A stretch of 64,000 nt of DNA from an uncultured Acetatifactor sp. Lineage in GTDB: Bacteria; Bacillota; Clostridia; Lachnospirales; Lachnospiraceae. Below are positions 37,295 through 45,934 of the stretch, one piece after another (the first letter of the stretch is position 1; each line of letters begins with the position of its first letter). The stretch spans positions 1-64,000 of the forward strand of contig CAQUWW010000004.1 in assembly GCA_948896875.1 (NCBI GenBank), in the 5' to 3' direction. The position numbers were made by a program, and so were the translations under genes. The notes beneath the pieces were generated by a model. It saw only the letters and a program-made list of their open reading frames with translations. It was not told the DNA's origin and ran no database searches.

Positions 37295-37840
37295 TCAGGA
37301 AAGCAGACTGGCAGGTTGTATAGTCAGCTCAGGAAAAATACATACGGAAATATCATCATTAAAGCTGTATTGGCAGGTATTTTTCTCGTAATCGAAATCA
37401 TAAACGTTTACAGTTCTGGTGATGGGATTTATAATCCAGTATTCCCGCACACCTGCTGTCCGGTATTTAAAAAGTTTTATACCATAGTCCATTTGCTGAG
37501 TGGAAGGCGAGATAATCTCGATAATCCAGTCAGGTGCTCCGTTACATCCCCGATCATCCAGCTTTGATTGATCACAGATAACGGAAATGTCAGGTTCCAC
37601 ATAATTTCGGTCATCCTGATTCAGGAATACTGCGAATGGGGCGGGGTAGACCAGACAGCCTCCATTTTTGGTTCTGATATAATCATGAATTCTGGCGGAA
37701 AGATTCATGATCAGATGCTGGTGGATTCGAGCTGGCGGTGCCATATCATAAATACGTCCATCAATCAGCTCGGCCCTTTGACCTTCGGGAAGGGCATAAA
37801 TATCATCCAAAGTATAAAGTCTTTCCTGTGCTAATGCCAT
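37295..37840 (-). CDS. Uma2 family (DUF820) PD-(D/E)XK nuclease-like protein
   Basis: Protein of 181 residues of the Uma2 family, which has a restriction-endonuclease-like fold and unknown role. Conserved features are RAELIDGRIYDMAPP, YVEPDISVICD and PDWIIEIISPSTQQMDYGIKLFKY followed by GVREYWIINP. ATG 37840 has AAAGGAA upstream on the minus strand; an in-frame start at 37882 would add a short unlike tail. A decayed relative lies at 53499-54030. The 274 bp between this gene and 38115 are AT-rich and hold both promoters, but I cannot place them firmly. Confidence 0.88.
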   Translation of the reverse strand: MALAQERLYTLDDIYALPEGQRAELIDGRIYDMAPPARIHQHLIMNLSARIHDYIRTKNGGCLVYPAPFAVFLNQDDRNYVEPDISVICDQSKLDDRGCNGAPDWIIEIISPSTQQMDYGIKLFKYRTAGVREYWIINPITRTVNVYDFDYEKNTCQYSFNDDISVCIFPELTIQPASLLS

Positions 37841-38114
37841 CTTAATAATTCCTTTCTGATAATAACAGAGGTGAGCGATCAAAAGCAGATTCTATTATCT
37901 AAATACTATCATAAAATATAATTTGTATTGTTTCAAGAAAAATAAGTAGCTTTAAAAAATATCCTGCAATATAAATTTCAGGGAGAAATAGCAGGAGACA
38001 CTTAAAATTCTATAAATTTATCCATATCCTGTGGTAGGAGCAGCAAATATCTGATATCATAGATTTAGACTGACAGAAAATAGTTTTTAAATTGAGTAAA
38101 AGAGGTGATGCGGA

Positions 38115-39662
38115 TTGAATCAAAAACTGAAGGAAAAGATTCTGGAATCCCTGTCCGCCGTGCTTCCCATAACGGGAATCGTCCTGTTGCTCAGCATTCT
38201 GCTGGTGCCCATAGATCTGGGAACCATGGTGATGTTCCTGGTGGGGGCGATTCTGCTGGTGGTGGGAATGGGATTCTTTCAGCTTGGGGCGGAGATGTCT
38301 ATGACGCCGTTGGGAGAAGGTATCGGTGTACAGATATCCAAAGCCCGGAGGATTCCGCTGATCTTTCTGATTGGATTTTCCATGGGTGCGATTATTACCA
38401 TCTCAGAACCGGATCTCCAGGTGCTGGCAGAGCAGGTGCCGTCCATTCCCAATCTGACCCTGATTCTGACGGTAGCTGTAGGAGTAGGAATTTTTCTGGC
38501 GGTGGCTATTATCAGAATTTTGTTCCAGATTAATCTGTCAACCATATTGATTGTGCTGTATGCTGCTTTGATTGGAGTTTCCTTTTTTGTATCAAAAGAT
38601 TTCCTGGCGGTGGCCTTCGACTCGGGCGGTGTGACCACAGGTCCCATGACAGTCCCTTTCATCATGGCTATGGGTGTGGGTCTTGCTTCGGTCCGCGGTG
38701 ACAGAAACGCTTCCAGCGATAGTTTTGGTCTGGTAGCATTGTCCAGTATAGGACCCATTCTGGCGGTACTGATACTGGGGATGTTCTTCAATCCCAGTGA
38801 GACCGCATATGCCGCGTCCGGGGTTGCCCATGTGAATACCACCCGGGATGTTGTGAAGGAATTTCTGCTCAACATGCCTCCTTATGTGCGGGAGGTGCTG
38901 ATATCTCTGGTGCCGGTGGCGGCGGTGTTCGTGCTGTTCCAGTTCTTTACCCATCGATATCCCCGCAGGCAGGTAAAGCGTGTGACGGTAGGCTTCGGAT
39001 ATACATATATCGGTCTGGTGCTTTTCCTGTGCGGCGTCAACGTGGGCTTTGCTCCGGTGGGTTCTCTGCTGGGAAACGAAATTGCGTCTGAAGCCTGGAA
39101 ATGGCTTTTGATACCTATCGGCATGCTGATCGGATATTATATCGTTAAGGCGGAGCCGGCGATTCAGGTGTTGAATCGTCAGGTGGAAAGCGTAACCAAC
39201 GGTTCGGTGTCTGCCAGGTCCATGAACCGATGTATGTCTCTGGGGGTATCGGCCAGCGTGGGCCTGTCCATGATGCGGGTGCTGACGGGCCTGCCCATAC
39301 ACTGGATTGTGATACCGGGTTACATCATTGCATTGATTTTATCCAGATTTGTGCCGAAGATGTTCGTAGGTATCGCATTCGACTCCGGCGGCGTGGCCAG
39401 CGGACCCATGACCACCACGTTCCTGCTTCCGCTGAGTATAGGCGCCTGTGATGCCATCGGTGGAAATCTGATGACGGATGCTTTCGGCGTGGTGGCGCTG
39501 GTGGCACTTACGCCGCTGATTGCTATTCAGCTGATGGGCATCGTATACCAGTACAGACTGAGGGCGGAAGGCCAGATGCCTGTACAGGAAGCAGTATTTA
39601 CGGATGCTATGGATGACATCTTTGAATTTGAGGAGGGCAGTGTAAATGGCGGACAATCATAA
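38115..39662 (+). CDS. DUF1538 family membrane protein
   Basis: Polytopic membrane protein of 515 residues built from two homologous halves, each with about six to seven helices. The signature AFDSGGVTTGPMTVPF occurs at residue 167 and AFDSGGVASGPMTTTF at residue 421. The role is not established; the repeated re-entrant-like motif suggests a transporter or channel. It starts at TTG 38115, set by AGAGGTG 7 nt upstream; no ATG is placed well in this frame. It overlaps the PII-like gene by 17 bp, which implies a complex or PII control of transport. Confidence 0.85.
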   Translation: MNQKLKEKILESLSAVLPITGIVLLLSILLVPIDLGTMVMFLVGAILLVVGMGFFQLGAEMSMTPLGEGIGVQISKARRIPLIFLIGFSMGAIITISEPDLQVLAEQVPSIPNLTLILTVAVGVGIFLAVAIIRILFQINLSTILIVLYAALIGVSFFVSKDFLAVAFDSGGVTTGPMTVPFIMAMGVGLASVRGDRNASSDSFGLVALSSIGPILAVLILGMFFNPSETAYAASGVAHVNTTRDVVKEFLLNMPPYVREVLISLVPVAAVFVLFQFFTHRYPRRQVKRVTVGFGYTYIGLVLFLCGVNVGFAPVGSLLGNEIASEAWKWLLIPIGMLIGYYIVKAEPAIQVLNRQVESVTNGSVSARSMNRCMSLGVSASVGLSMMRVLTGLPIHWIVIPGYIIALILSRFVPKMFVGIAFDSGGVASGPMTTTFLLPLSIGACDAIGGNLMTDAFGVVALVALTPLIAIQLMGIVYQYRLRAEGQMPVQEAVFTDAMDDIFEFEEGSVNGGQS

Positions 39663-40338
39663 AAAGGCGGCGTTTCGGATGTTGCTTCTCATTGCCACAC
39701 CAAAGCTGGTCAATAAGGCAGTAGGGCTGTTTAAGGAATGCAATGTTCCCACGCAGTATATTTTTCACGCCCAGGGAACTGCTACCAGTGAGGTCATGGA
39801 TATGTTGGGCCTGGACGGTGTGGATAAAAATATTCTGATGGGCATGATGCCGAAGGATTTTGCCGATGAAATGTTGAAAAAGCTGCGGAAAAAGCTGCAT
39901 CTGGGTATGCCGAATACCGGTATTGCCTTTACGATTCGGATGTCCGGCAGCAGTGGTCACCTAATGCAGTTGATTGAGAGTCTGGAACCGGAAGAGAAGA
40001 AACTTGTGGAGAGGAATGATACGGATATGACGGATAACGAGTACAGCATGATTATGGCCATTGTGAATCAGGGATTCAGCGAGGATGTAATGAATGCGGC
40101 CAGGCCCAAAGGCGCTTCCGGCGGCACAGTGTTCCACAGCAGGCGGATCGGAAGCCAGGAGGCAATGAAGTTCTGGAAGATCAGCGTGCAGGAGGAGAGA
40201 GAGGTGGTCATGATCCTGGCCCAGAAGGAGGATAAGCTGGCCATCATGCAGGAGATTGGCAAACAATGCGGAATGCACAGCAAGGCTCAGGGAATTGTCA
40301 TGTCCCTGCCTGTGGACAGCATTGCAGGGCTGGACTGA
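39646..40338 (+). CDS. Protein with two PII-like (GlnB-type) domains
   Basis: Cytoplasmic protein of 230 residues with two related halves, residues about 8-100 and 125-225. The second half has the T-loop-adjacent signature RPKGASGGTVFHSRRIG and the VMILAQKEDKLAIMQEI strand-helix of PII proteins. The first half is more divergent. GAGGAGGGCAG within the end of the upstream gene precedes ATG 39646. The 17-bp overlap with the DUF1538 gene suggests that it senses a metabolite and gates that membrane protein, as GlnK does with AmtB; the ligand is unknown. Confidence 0.85.
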   Translation: MADNHKKAAFRMLLLIATPKLVNKAVGLFKECNVPTQYIFHAQGTATSEVMDMLGLDGVDKNILMGMMPKDFADEMLKKLRKKLHLGMPNTGIAFTIRMSGSSGHLMQLIESLEPEEKKLVERNDTDMTDNEYSMIMAIVNQGFSEDVMNAARPKGASGGTVFHSRRIGSQEAMKFWKISVQEEREVVMILAQKEDKLAIMQEIGKQCGMHSKAQGIVMSLPVDSIAGLD

Positions 40339-40359
40339 TTACAGGGGCAAAAGAAAAGC

Positions 40360-41103
40360 CTAGTGCTCGTTAATTTCATACAGATACATGTTTCCTTTTT
40401 TCCCTGTCCGGGTCACTGTCTCCATATGATGGAGGATATTCAGAACCATCTGGGCCAGGGAGAGAGAAATGTGTGCCGCCGCGGCGAACTCCCGGGAGGT
40501 GAAGGCACCTTCCAGCTCCGGGGGAACAAACTGCATGTAGTCCTGCGGGCAGTCGATTTCAAATTCTCGTACAAGTTCGGTGGGAATGCGGTCATATTTG
40601 GTTGCTTTCCGTCTCCTGCTTTTGGGACGGCTGCTCAGGATCTTATATTCTTCCACATCCATCAGGACCAGCCGCAGCCGGAGATTTGGGTCTTTCAAGT
40701 ACATTTTAATTTTATACAGTTCGGGGAAAACCACATAGGGGTTGCCTTTTACCGGGGATTTGCGCTTTCTGCTCAGCTCCCCGGTTTCTTCGTCTATCCA
40801 GATAATCCTGGTTTCCCGGGGAATGGGGTAGACGATGGTCACAGGGTACAGAGGCAGAAAGGCGCCCAGCTTCCCCCGCATTTTGTCAAACTGTCTGGTC
40901 TGAATCTCTATGATTTCACCCTCTGCGTAAATATCGGCAATGTAATTTTCTATGGGAATTTCCTGCCTGTCTTCGTCAGGCTCATAGTAATTTTTCAAAA
41001 TGGCATGAACAGTTTTCTCAGACAGTGTGCCAATACCGAAACGCTGTCTGTCGATTCCTATGACTTTTCTTTTTGCTTCTTCAAAACTTCTTCTGTCAGG
41101 CAT
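40360..41103 (-). CDS. Unrecognised protein with a possible nuclease-like core and C-terminal HTH
   Basis: Protein of 247 residues, not recognised by family name. Its middle contains ENYIADIYAEGEIIEIQTRQF, followed by IVYPIPRETRIIWIDEETGE; the spaced D, E and EIQ recall PD-(D/E)XK folds, but this is weak. The last 60 residues (FTSREFAAAAHISLSLAQMVLNIL) look like a winged helix. It has no membrane helix. ATG 41103 has GAGGATAAAT upstream; the longer frame from 41211 lacks this. A -10 TATAAT lies at 41180-41185 on the minus strand. It converges on the DUF1538/PII operon with a 21-bp gap. Confidence 0.7.
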   Translation of the reverse strand: MPDRRSFEEAKRKVIGIDRQRFGIGTLSEKTVHAILKNYYEPDEDRQEIPIENYIADIYAEGEIIEIQTRQFDKMRGKLGAFLPLYPVTIVYPIPRETRIIWIDEETGELSRKRKSPVKGNPYVVFPELYKIKMYLKDPNLRLRLVLMDVEEYKILSSRPKSRRRKATKYDRIPTELVREFEIDCPQDYMQFVPPELEGAFTSREFAAAAHISLSLAQMVLNILHHMETVTRTGKKGNMYLYEINEH

Positions 41104-41373
41104 ATTTATCCTCACTGCGCCTCTGAACAACGATTTTCCTGTATCGCGTCTGTGAGCCATGGACGGACGATACTTTTGTATTATAGCAGATTTTGGACAG
41201 AAATGACACATGCTTTTATTTAGGCCGCCTGCTCCTGTGTCATACCCTTTTCATTTCGTGCATTTTTAAGCCTGCTTCCAATTTCCATATTTCATCCATC
41301 TTTATTTTGCCTCGATAAGAAGCATACCCAATATACAATATCCCTGAATGCTTTTCCATCAATTTACTTTTAC

Positions 41374-41406
41374 ATTGTAAGGAAAGGATGTAAAAATCCT
41401 TTTACA
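41374..41406 (+). repeat. Imperfect inverted repeat in the gap upstream of padR-like gene
   Basis: TTGTA (41374-41378) and AAAGGAT (41382-41388) pair with ATCCTTT (41395-41401) and TACAA (41402-41406), leaving a 3-nt bulge and a short loop. There is no T run. It lies in the 640-bp gene-free stretch 41104-41744. That stretch also holds the minus-strand promoter near 41180 and the PadR promoter at 41644; otherwise I see nothing in it. Confidence 0.55.
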
Positions 41407-41643
41407 ACGCCCGGAAATGCGGGAAATAAAACACATAAGAAGTATAGCATAAAATATACGGGAAAGGGGAAATAGACGGACATTTTGTGTGTCCGACTTA
41501 CAGAAATAAAAAGCAGCTTATAGAACGTTGTGACAAACCATGGAAATTTTCGCGGAAAACAAGAGAGTCCATGATTTTTTTGTAGAATAACGAGAGCAAA
41601 AATGATTATACATCAAAAAATGTATTTCGAAGAAAAATATACC

Positions 41644-41672
41644 TTGACAGGCGAGGTATATTGTAATATAGT
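41644..41672 (+). promoter_or_regulatory. Promoter and probable autoregulatory operator of the PadR operon
   Basis: TTGACA (41644-41649), 17-bp spacer and TATAGT (41667-41672). The dyad TATATT-GT-AATATA (41657-41670) covers the spacer and -10, which is where a repressor would block initiation. PadR proteins commonly repress their own operon in this way. Confidence 0.75.
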
Positions 41673-41744
41673 ATAAATGAAAACAGGGACCATAAATGTC
41701 CGGGTGCTGCGGTACAGAGACAAAATGAGAAAAGGAGGCGGAAC

Positions 41745-42068
41745 ATGTCAATTACATCAGACATCCTTCGGGGACATACAGAAGCCATCATATTGGCACA
41801 TCTTCTGGAGAAGGATAGTTATGGATATCAGATTAACAAGGATATCATGAAAAAGACGGATAATCGCTGTGAGCTGAAGGAAGCTACTTTGTATTCCGCT
41901 TTTCGCAGACTGGAACAGGCGGGCTGTATACGCACTTACTGGGGAGATGAGACAGTGGGAGCCAGACGCCGGTATTATTCCATTACGGAGGAAGGGCGCA
42001 AAGCTTATCAGTCCTACAAGCGGGACTGGGAAGAGGCAAAGGAGACGATTGACCAGCTGCTGGAGTAG
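41745..42068 (+). CDS. PadR family transcriptional regulator
   Basis: Winged-helix repressor of 107 residues. The start IRGHTEAIILAHLLEKDSYGYQI-like region (residues 8-35) and LKEATLYSAFRRLEQAGCIRTYW (recognition helix and wing) are typical; the C-terminal helix dimerises. SD AAAAGGAGGCGG precedes ATG 41745. The operon continues with a membrane protein and a DUF4097 protein; PadR-DUF1700-DUF4097 sets occur widely in Firmicutes and are thought to respond to envelope stress or drugs. Confidence 0.93.
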   Translation: MSITSDILRGHTEAIILAHLLEKDSYGYQINKDIMKKTDNRCELKEATLYSAFRRLEQAGCIRTYWGDETVGARRRYYSITEEGRKAYQSYKRDWEEAKETIDQLLE

Positions 42069-42080
42069 GCAGTTTATCAG

Positions 42081-42140
42081 TGCCATCGGGACCGCCTGCC
42101 AGCGGGTACACACCCGTAAGCCTGTGGCCGATGCCGGTAT
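42081..42140 (+). other. Structured intergenic segment between padR-like and membrane-protein genes
   Basis: In the 194-bp gap, CATCGG (42084-42089) pairs with CCGATG (42128-42133) and encloses a smaller hairpin CGGGT (42103-42107) with ACCCG (42112-42116). The segment is more GC-rich than its surroundings. It may be a stable RNA stem that sets the ratio of PadR to the downstream proteins, or a small repeat element. Confidence 0.4.
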
Positions 42141-42262
42141 ACCAAGCCTGCATAACCAGGGTATGGTAAGGAAGAGATGAAATAAATGACTCAGTGCTAT
42201 GCGCCGCATAAGAAATGAAAAGAAGAAAACGGAGGATTCCGGCGGCGGGAAAGGAAAATAAA

Positions 42263-42940
42263 ATGGAAGCAAGAATCAGAAAACATATTGACGGACTTTT
42301 TAAGGATGCCCCGAAGACCAGGAAGGCCATGGAGCTGAAAGAAGAGATGATTCAGAATACGATGGAGAAATATCAGGATCTGGTGGGGGATGGATTCCAG
42401 GAAGAAGATGCTTACCAGAATGTCATCAATTCTATCGGAGATGTGACAGAACTGTTCGGAGAACTGGAAGAGAAAAACCTGTTGAATCTTCCGGAAGAGA
42501 TGAGGCGGAAAAGAGCCCTGCTGAAAACCACTGCCGTTGGATTGTATATTTTTGCAGGCGCCGTATTCATAACGGGTATGGTGGTGGTGGATTTCTATCT
42601 TTCCATGATGCAGGAGGCAGGCCTGCTGGTTTTCGTCGCGGCAATTTTCCTCTGTATTCCTCCCACCTGTATGCTGGTATATGCGGCTAATATGTATCCT
42701 GCATTCAGTAAAAAGGAGGAGAACCTGGTGGAAACCTATAAAGAAGCCGTACATGCCAGGAACAAAAGGAAAGCGGTTAAGACTTCCGTCGGAGCCATTA
42801 TCTGGCTGGTGACAATAACCATTTATTTTATCATCAGCTTTGCAACTTTCAAGTGGCAGGTGACATGGATTGCTTTTCTGATCGGAGCCTGCGCACAGGC
42901 AATCGCGGAGCTCGTCTTCAACCTCCGCCAGAGCGAATGA
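42263..42940 (+). CDS. Membrane protein with permease-prefix/DUF1700-like N-terminus
   Basis: Protein of about 225 residues. The cytoplasmic N-terminal helical part (residues 1-75; ELKEEMIQNTMEKYQDLVGDGFQEEDAYQNVI) resembles the DUF1700/permease-prefix domain. Four membrane helices follow at about 92-114, 120-145, 170-192 and 196-218. ATG 42263 is chosen for AAAGGAA 6 nt upstream; an in-frame ATG at 42215 is less well placed. It probably forms part of the PadR-controlled system, perhaps as the membrane sensor; this is inferred from operon order. Confidence 0.82.
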   Translation: MEARIRKHIDGLFKDAPKTRKAMELKEEMIQNTMEKYQDLVGDGFQEEDAYQNVINSIGDVTELFGELEEKNLLNLPEEMRRKRALLKTTAVGLYIFAGAVFITGMVVVDFYLSMMQEAGLLVFVAAIFLCIPPTCMLVYAANMYPAFSKKEENLVETYKEAVHARNKRKAVKTSVGAIIWLVTITIYFIISFATFKWQVTWIAFLIGACAQAIAELVFNLRQSE

Positions 42941-43051
42941 GTGGACGGGCAGAAGAACGCGTTGCCCGGATAGAAGCGGAACTTTTAAATGTTAAACAGG
43001 ATAAAGAAAGGAAACAGCGCATATTTCCACATGGAAAAGCGTTGATTAAAT

Positions 43052-44272
43052 ATGCGCGGGACTCAAATAATGAGAAAACTGAAAATAACGACAATCATTT
43101 TCCTGGCCGGGGCAGCCATATGCCTGTGTGCCATATTAATCCTTCTCCTGACCTCCGACCGGAGATTCGGCTTCGGAGAGGAGAATAAGGACTACTCACT
43201 GGTATTGGAAAAAGAATTTGACCCGGCAGACATAAAGAGTCTGAAAATTGAATATGGGATGAACAGCAATGATGTGATTTTCTGTCAAGGAACGGGAGAA
43301 TCCATTGTTGTGCGTGAATATTTGAACTTTAAACCGAAAGAGAACCAGATTTCCTCGGTGACGCAGGACGGTTCGGAGCTTCACATAAAGGGCGCAAGGA
43401 GAAACTCCTTCTTTTTCTTTTCTTTCCGGCCGAGAAACTCCTACACTGAGATTTATCTGCCGGAGGGTTTTGCCGAAAAGTTGGATACATTGTATGTAAA
43501 AACCCTGAGCGGAGAAATATATTCCGAGCTTTCCTTTGCATTACAGAACAGCTTTTCTGCGTCCAGCACCAGCGGAGATATCTTTTTTCCGGAGGTGAAG
43601 GCCAGTGAGATACAGTTCCATTCTACCAGCGGAGAAATTCATGTGGAAGCGGCCGGGTGCGGCTTGTTTTCTGCTTCCACCACCAGCGGTGACATTCGGG
43701 CGGAGCAGGTGACCGGAGAGTCTGAGGTGTCTTCTACCAGCGGAGAAATTATACTGGGCAGGCAGAATGGAGATATCACAGTATCCACCACCAGCGGAGA
43801 TATCCGGGTGGAGGAGATGACAGGGAAATCATCAGTGTCTACCACCAGCGGTGAAATTATTTTCAAGCAGCAGAACGGTGATATCGAGGCATCCAGCACC
43901 AGTGGCGACATCAGAATAGAAGAGCTGCAGGGCAATTTTGAAATGGATTCCAGCAGCGGAGAGGTGCGAATAGCCAACGGAACCGGCCAGGGCAGGGCGG
44001 AAACCATATCCGGAGATGTGCAGATTTTCCTGGCGGAGCTCGCGGGAGACTTGAACATTTCCACTACCAGTGGAGAAGTATACCTTCGTCTGCCGGAGAC
44101 AGTTTCCCTGACATTGGACTTTGACTCCACCAGCGGAGATTGCAGTACATTTTTTGACGATCAGCTTTCCTTTAATAAAAAAGGAAATAAGGTTGACGGG
44201 CAATACGGCGGAGGGGAGAGGCAGGTGCAGATTTCCACCACCAGCGGAGATCTGAGAATCAGCCAGTATTAA
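43052..44272 (+). CDS. DUF4097-like membrane-anchored beta-helix protein
   Basis: A protein of 406 residues with an N-terminal membrane helix (about residues 12-34) followed by an extracytoplasmic domain built of repeats. Thirteen short motifs of the SGE/SGD type, mostly TSGE or TSGD, recur from about residue 153 to the end. They mark the turns of a beta-helix-like adhesin fold (DUF4097). The acidic residue alternates almost strictly between E and D. ATG 43052 has GGAAAAG upstream; ATG 43070 is an alternative. It is the last gene of the PadR operon; the 65-bp gap to the convergent dipeptidase gene has no strong terminator. Confidence 0.85.
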   Translation: MRGTQIMRKLKITTIIFLAGAAICLCAILILLLTSDRRFGFGEENKDYSLVLEKEFDPADIKSLKIEYGMNSNDVIFCQGTGESIVVREYLNFKPKENQISSVTQDGSELHIKGARRNSFFFFSFRPRNSYTEIYLPEGFAEKLDTLYVKTLSGEIYSELSFALQNSFSASSTSGDIFFPEVKASEIQFHSTSGEIHVEAAGCGLFSASTTSGDIRAEQVTGESEVSSTSGEIILGRQNGDITVSTTSGDIRVEEMTGKSSVSTTSGEIIFKQQNGDIEASSTSGDIRIEELQGNFEMDSSSGEVRIANGTGQGRAETISGDVQIFLAELAGDLNISTTSGEVYLRLPETVSLTLDFDSTSGDCSTFFDDQLSFNKKGNKVDGQYGGGERQVQISTTSGDLRISQY

Positions 44273-44337
44273 AGTGTGGCAGTAAGGAGAAAGAGTCTGG
44301 AATAGATTGAACTGATATATGGTAATACTGCAGACAA

Positions 44338-45792
44338 TTAGCCGGCATCCGACGGGACGTCATTCATAGCCACCATGGCCATGGCATAAATCTTCAACGC
44401 CTCCGTCAGAAGCCGCAGATTCAGTCCTTCATCCGGCTCATGGGCACCGCCGTGACCGGGAGAGAACAGCTCTTTCCGCACCCTCAGATCTTCTTCTGAT
44501 TCTTTCATGCCGCCGACACCATAGGCGAAGGCCCGGGGAAGCTTTCGTGCATAAGTTCCGCCGCCCATGACGAAGCTTTCTCTCTGCTCTCCGGTGATTT
44601 CATTATAGAGATCCGTCAGCAACTTTACCGCAGGGTGCTCTTTGGGGAAATAGTTCGGTGCGGAATCCCGTTCCAGTTCCCAGTGCATCTCATTCTGGCC
44701 GGCGGTTTGTTCTATGCAGGCCTGCATTTGGGAGCGGTCGGTGGATATGGCATAGCGAATATTAAAATGCAGGGAAATCAGGCCTTCTTCCAGGGTCAGT
44801 ACGGTAGCGGCGCAGGTAGTCCTGCCCGAGACTTCATCGTTGCCGGCGATTCCCATATGTTCTCCATAATATTCTTCGGACAGATACGCCAGTTTGCCGA
44901 AGAGTTCTCTGTCTTCTGCCGGCAGAGGTGTAAGGGAAGCCAGAAAACGCATCAGCTCATAAATGGCATTTCTGCTGCCGTCAGGGAAGGCGCTGTGACG
45001 ACTTTCCCCTGTGGCGTTTACTCGAAAGGTCTCCTTTTTCACTTCCACTGTTATGGAAGGAAATTTTGCCGCTTCTGATTTCAGGGCAAGCTCCAGCAAT
45101 GCCGTACGACGTAGAACCGCATATGCCGCGTCCGGAATCATGTTGCTGGCATTTCCACCTTTCAGTTCCAGGATGGAAGGCGACAAAGGTTTGGTACTTT
45201 TCAGAGTCCCTTCCACGATTCCCTTTTCCCCATAACATACCGGGAAACCGCTGTCCGCAATCATGGAAAGCCAGGGAGTGGGGTAGTGATCCGTATAATA
45301 GGCCAGATCCTCCATACCTCTTTCCTCGTCGCATCCCACGAACAGACAGAGCTGGTGCTTCATGGGAATCTCCAGTTCCCGCAGACATTTCATCACGTAC
45401 AGCATTCCAACAGCGGGACCTTTGTTGTCCTGGGCACCTCTTCCGATGAGGAAATGTTCCTTCCGTACAGGTGAGAAGGGTTCATACTGCCAGTGATTTC
45501 CAGCAGGCACCACATCCAGATGATTCCAAAATCCAATCATATTCTTCCAGTCCTTCTTCTGCTCTCCGATGCTGCCCACATAATTTTCATAATTTTCCGT
45601 GTAAAATCCATGCTCCCGGCCCAAAGCCAGCATTTCTTCCAGGCAGTCTCTACAGGCCTCCCCGAAGGGCGCCTCTCCCTCCTGGGGCTGAGAGACGCTG
45701 GGGAATCTTACAAGGCGCATGATATCTGCGGTCATCTGTTCGCGGTGTTCGTCGAACCAGGTGCTGATTTTGTCGTATAAGCTTCTGTCCAT
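44338..45792 (-). CDS. M20 family (Sapep-like) dipeptidase
   Basis: Zinc dipeptidase of 484 residues. Metal-site motifs are [11 protein letters not shown] (H and nearby D), [10 protein letters not shown] (bridging D), [14 protein letters not shown] (catalytic E and metal E) and a late [16 protein letters not shown] segment, seen here as [15 protein letters not shown] lid or dimerisation domain lies between. ATG 45792 has GGCAGGAGGAACC upstream; the longer frame from 45828 lacks this. It follows the uroporphyrinogen-decarboxylase-like gene on the same strand after 142 bp, with no clear link of function. Confidence 0.92.
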   Translation of the reverse strand: MDRSLYDKISTWFDEHREQMTADIMRLVRFPSVSQPQEGEAPFGEACRDCLEEMLALGREHGFYTENYENYVGSIGEQKKDWKNMIGFWNHLDVVPAGNHWQYEPFSPVRKEHFLIGRGAQDNKGPAVGMLYVMKCLRELEIPMKHQLCLFVGCDEERGMEDLAYYTDHYPTPWLSMIADSGFPVCYGEKGIVEGTLKSTKPLSPSILELKGGNASNMIPDAAYAVLRRTALLELALKSEAAKFPSITVEVKKETFRVNATGESRHSAFPDGSRNAIYELMRFLASLTPLPAEDRELFGKLAYLSEEYYGEHMGIAGNDEVSGRTTCAATVLTLEEGLISLHFNIRYAISTDRSQMQACIEQTAGQNEMHWELERDSAPNYFPKEHPAVKLLTDLYNEITGEQRESFVMGGGTYARKLPRAFAYGVGGMKESEEDLRVRKELFSPGHGGAHEPDEGLNLRLLTEALKIYAMAMVAMNDVPSDAG

Positions 45793-45934
45793 TGGTTCCT
45801 CCTGCCTTTCTGTTCTTCTGTTATTCAACCCTTTATCGTTCTCTTTCGAAAGTCCTTTTCAGTATAGCAGTTTCTATGTAATTTGCGAGACGTATAGTAT
45901 CTGTGGACGACAGAATCAGGGAACTGTCCGGTGT

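Noticed and set aside
40363..41223. Plus-strand open frame of 286 codons
   Set aside because: Antisense to the unknown gene at 40360-41103, which has the better start signals and domain-like features.
41518..41751. Minus-strand open frame upstream of padR-like gene
   Set aside because: Overlaps the PadR promoter and start; composition is not protein-like and no start signals are seen.
42937..43188. Small open frame starting in ATGA overlap with the membrane-protein gene
   Set aside because: Weak ribosome binding site, overlaps the DUF4097 start and has no recognisable pattern; most likely chance.
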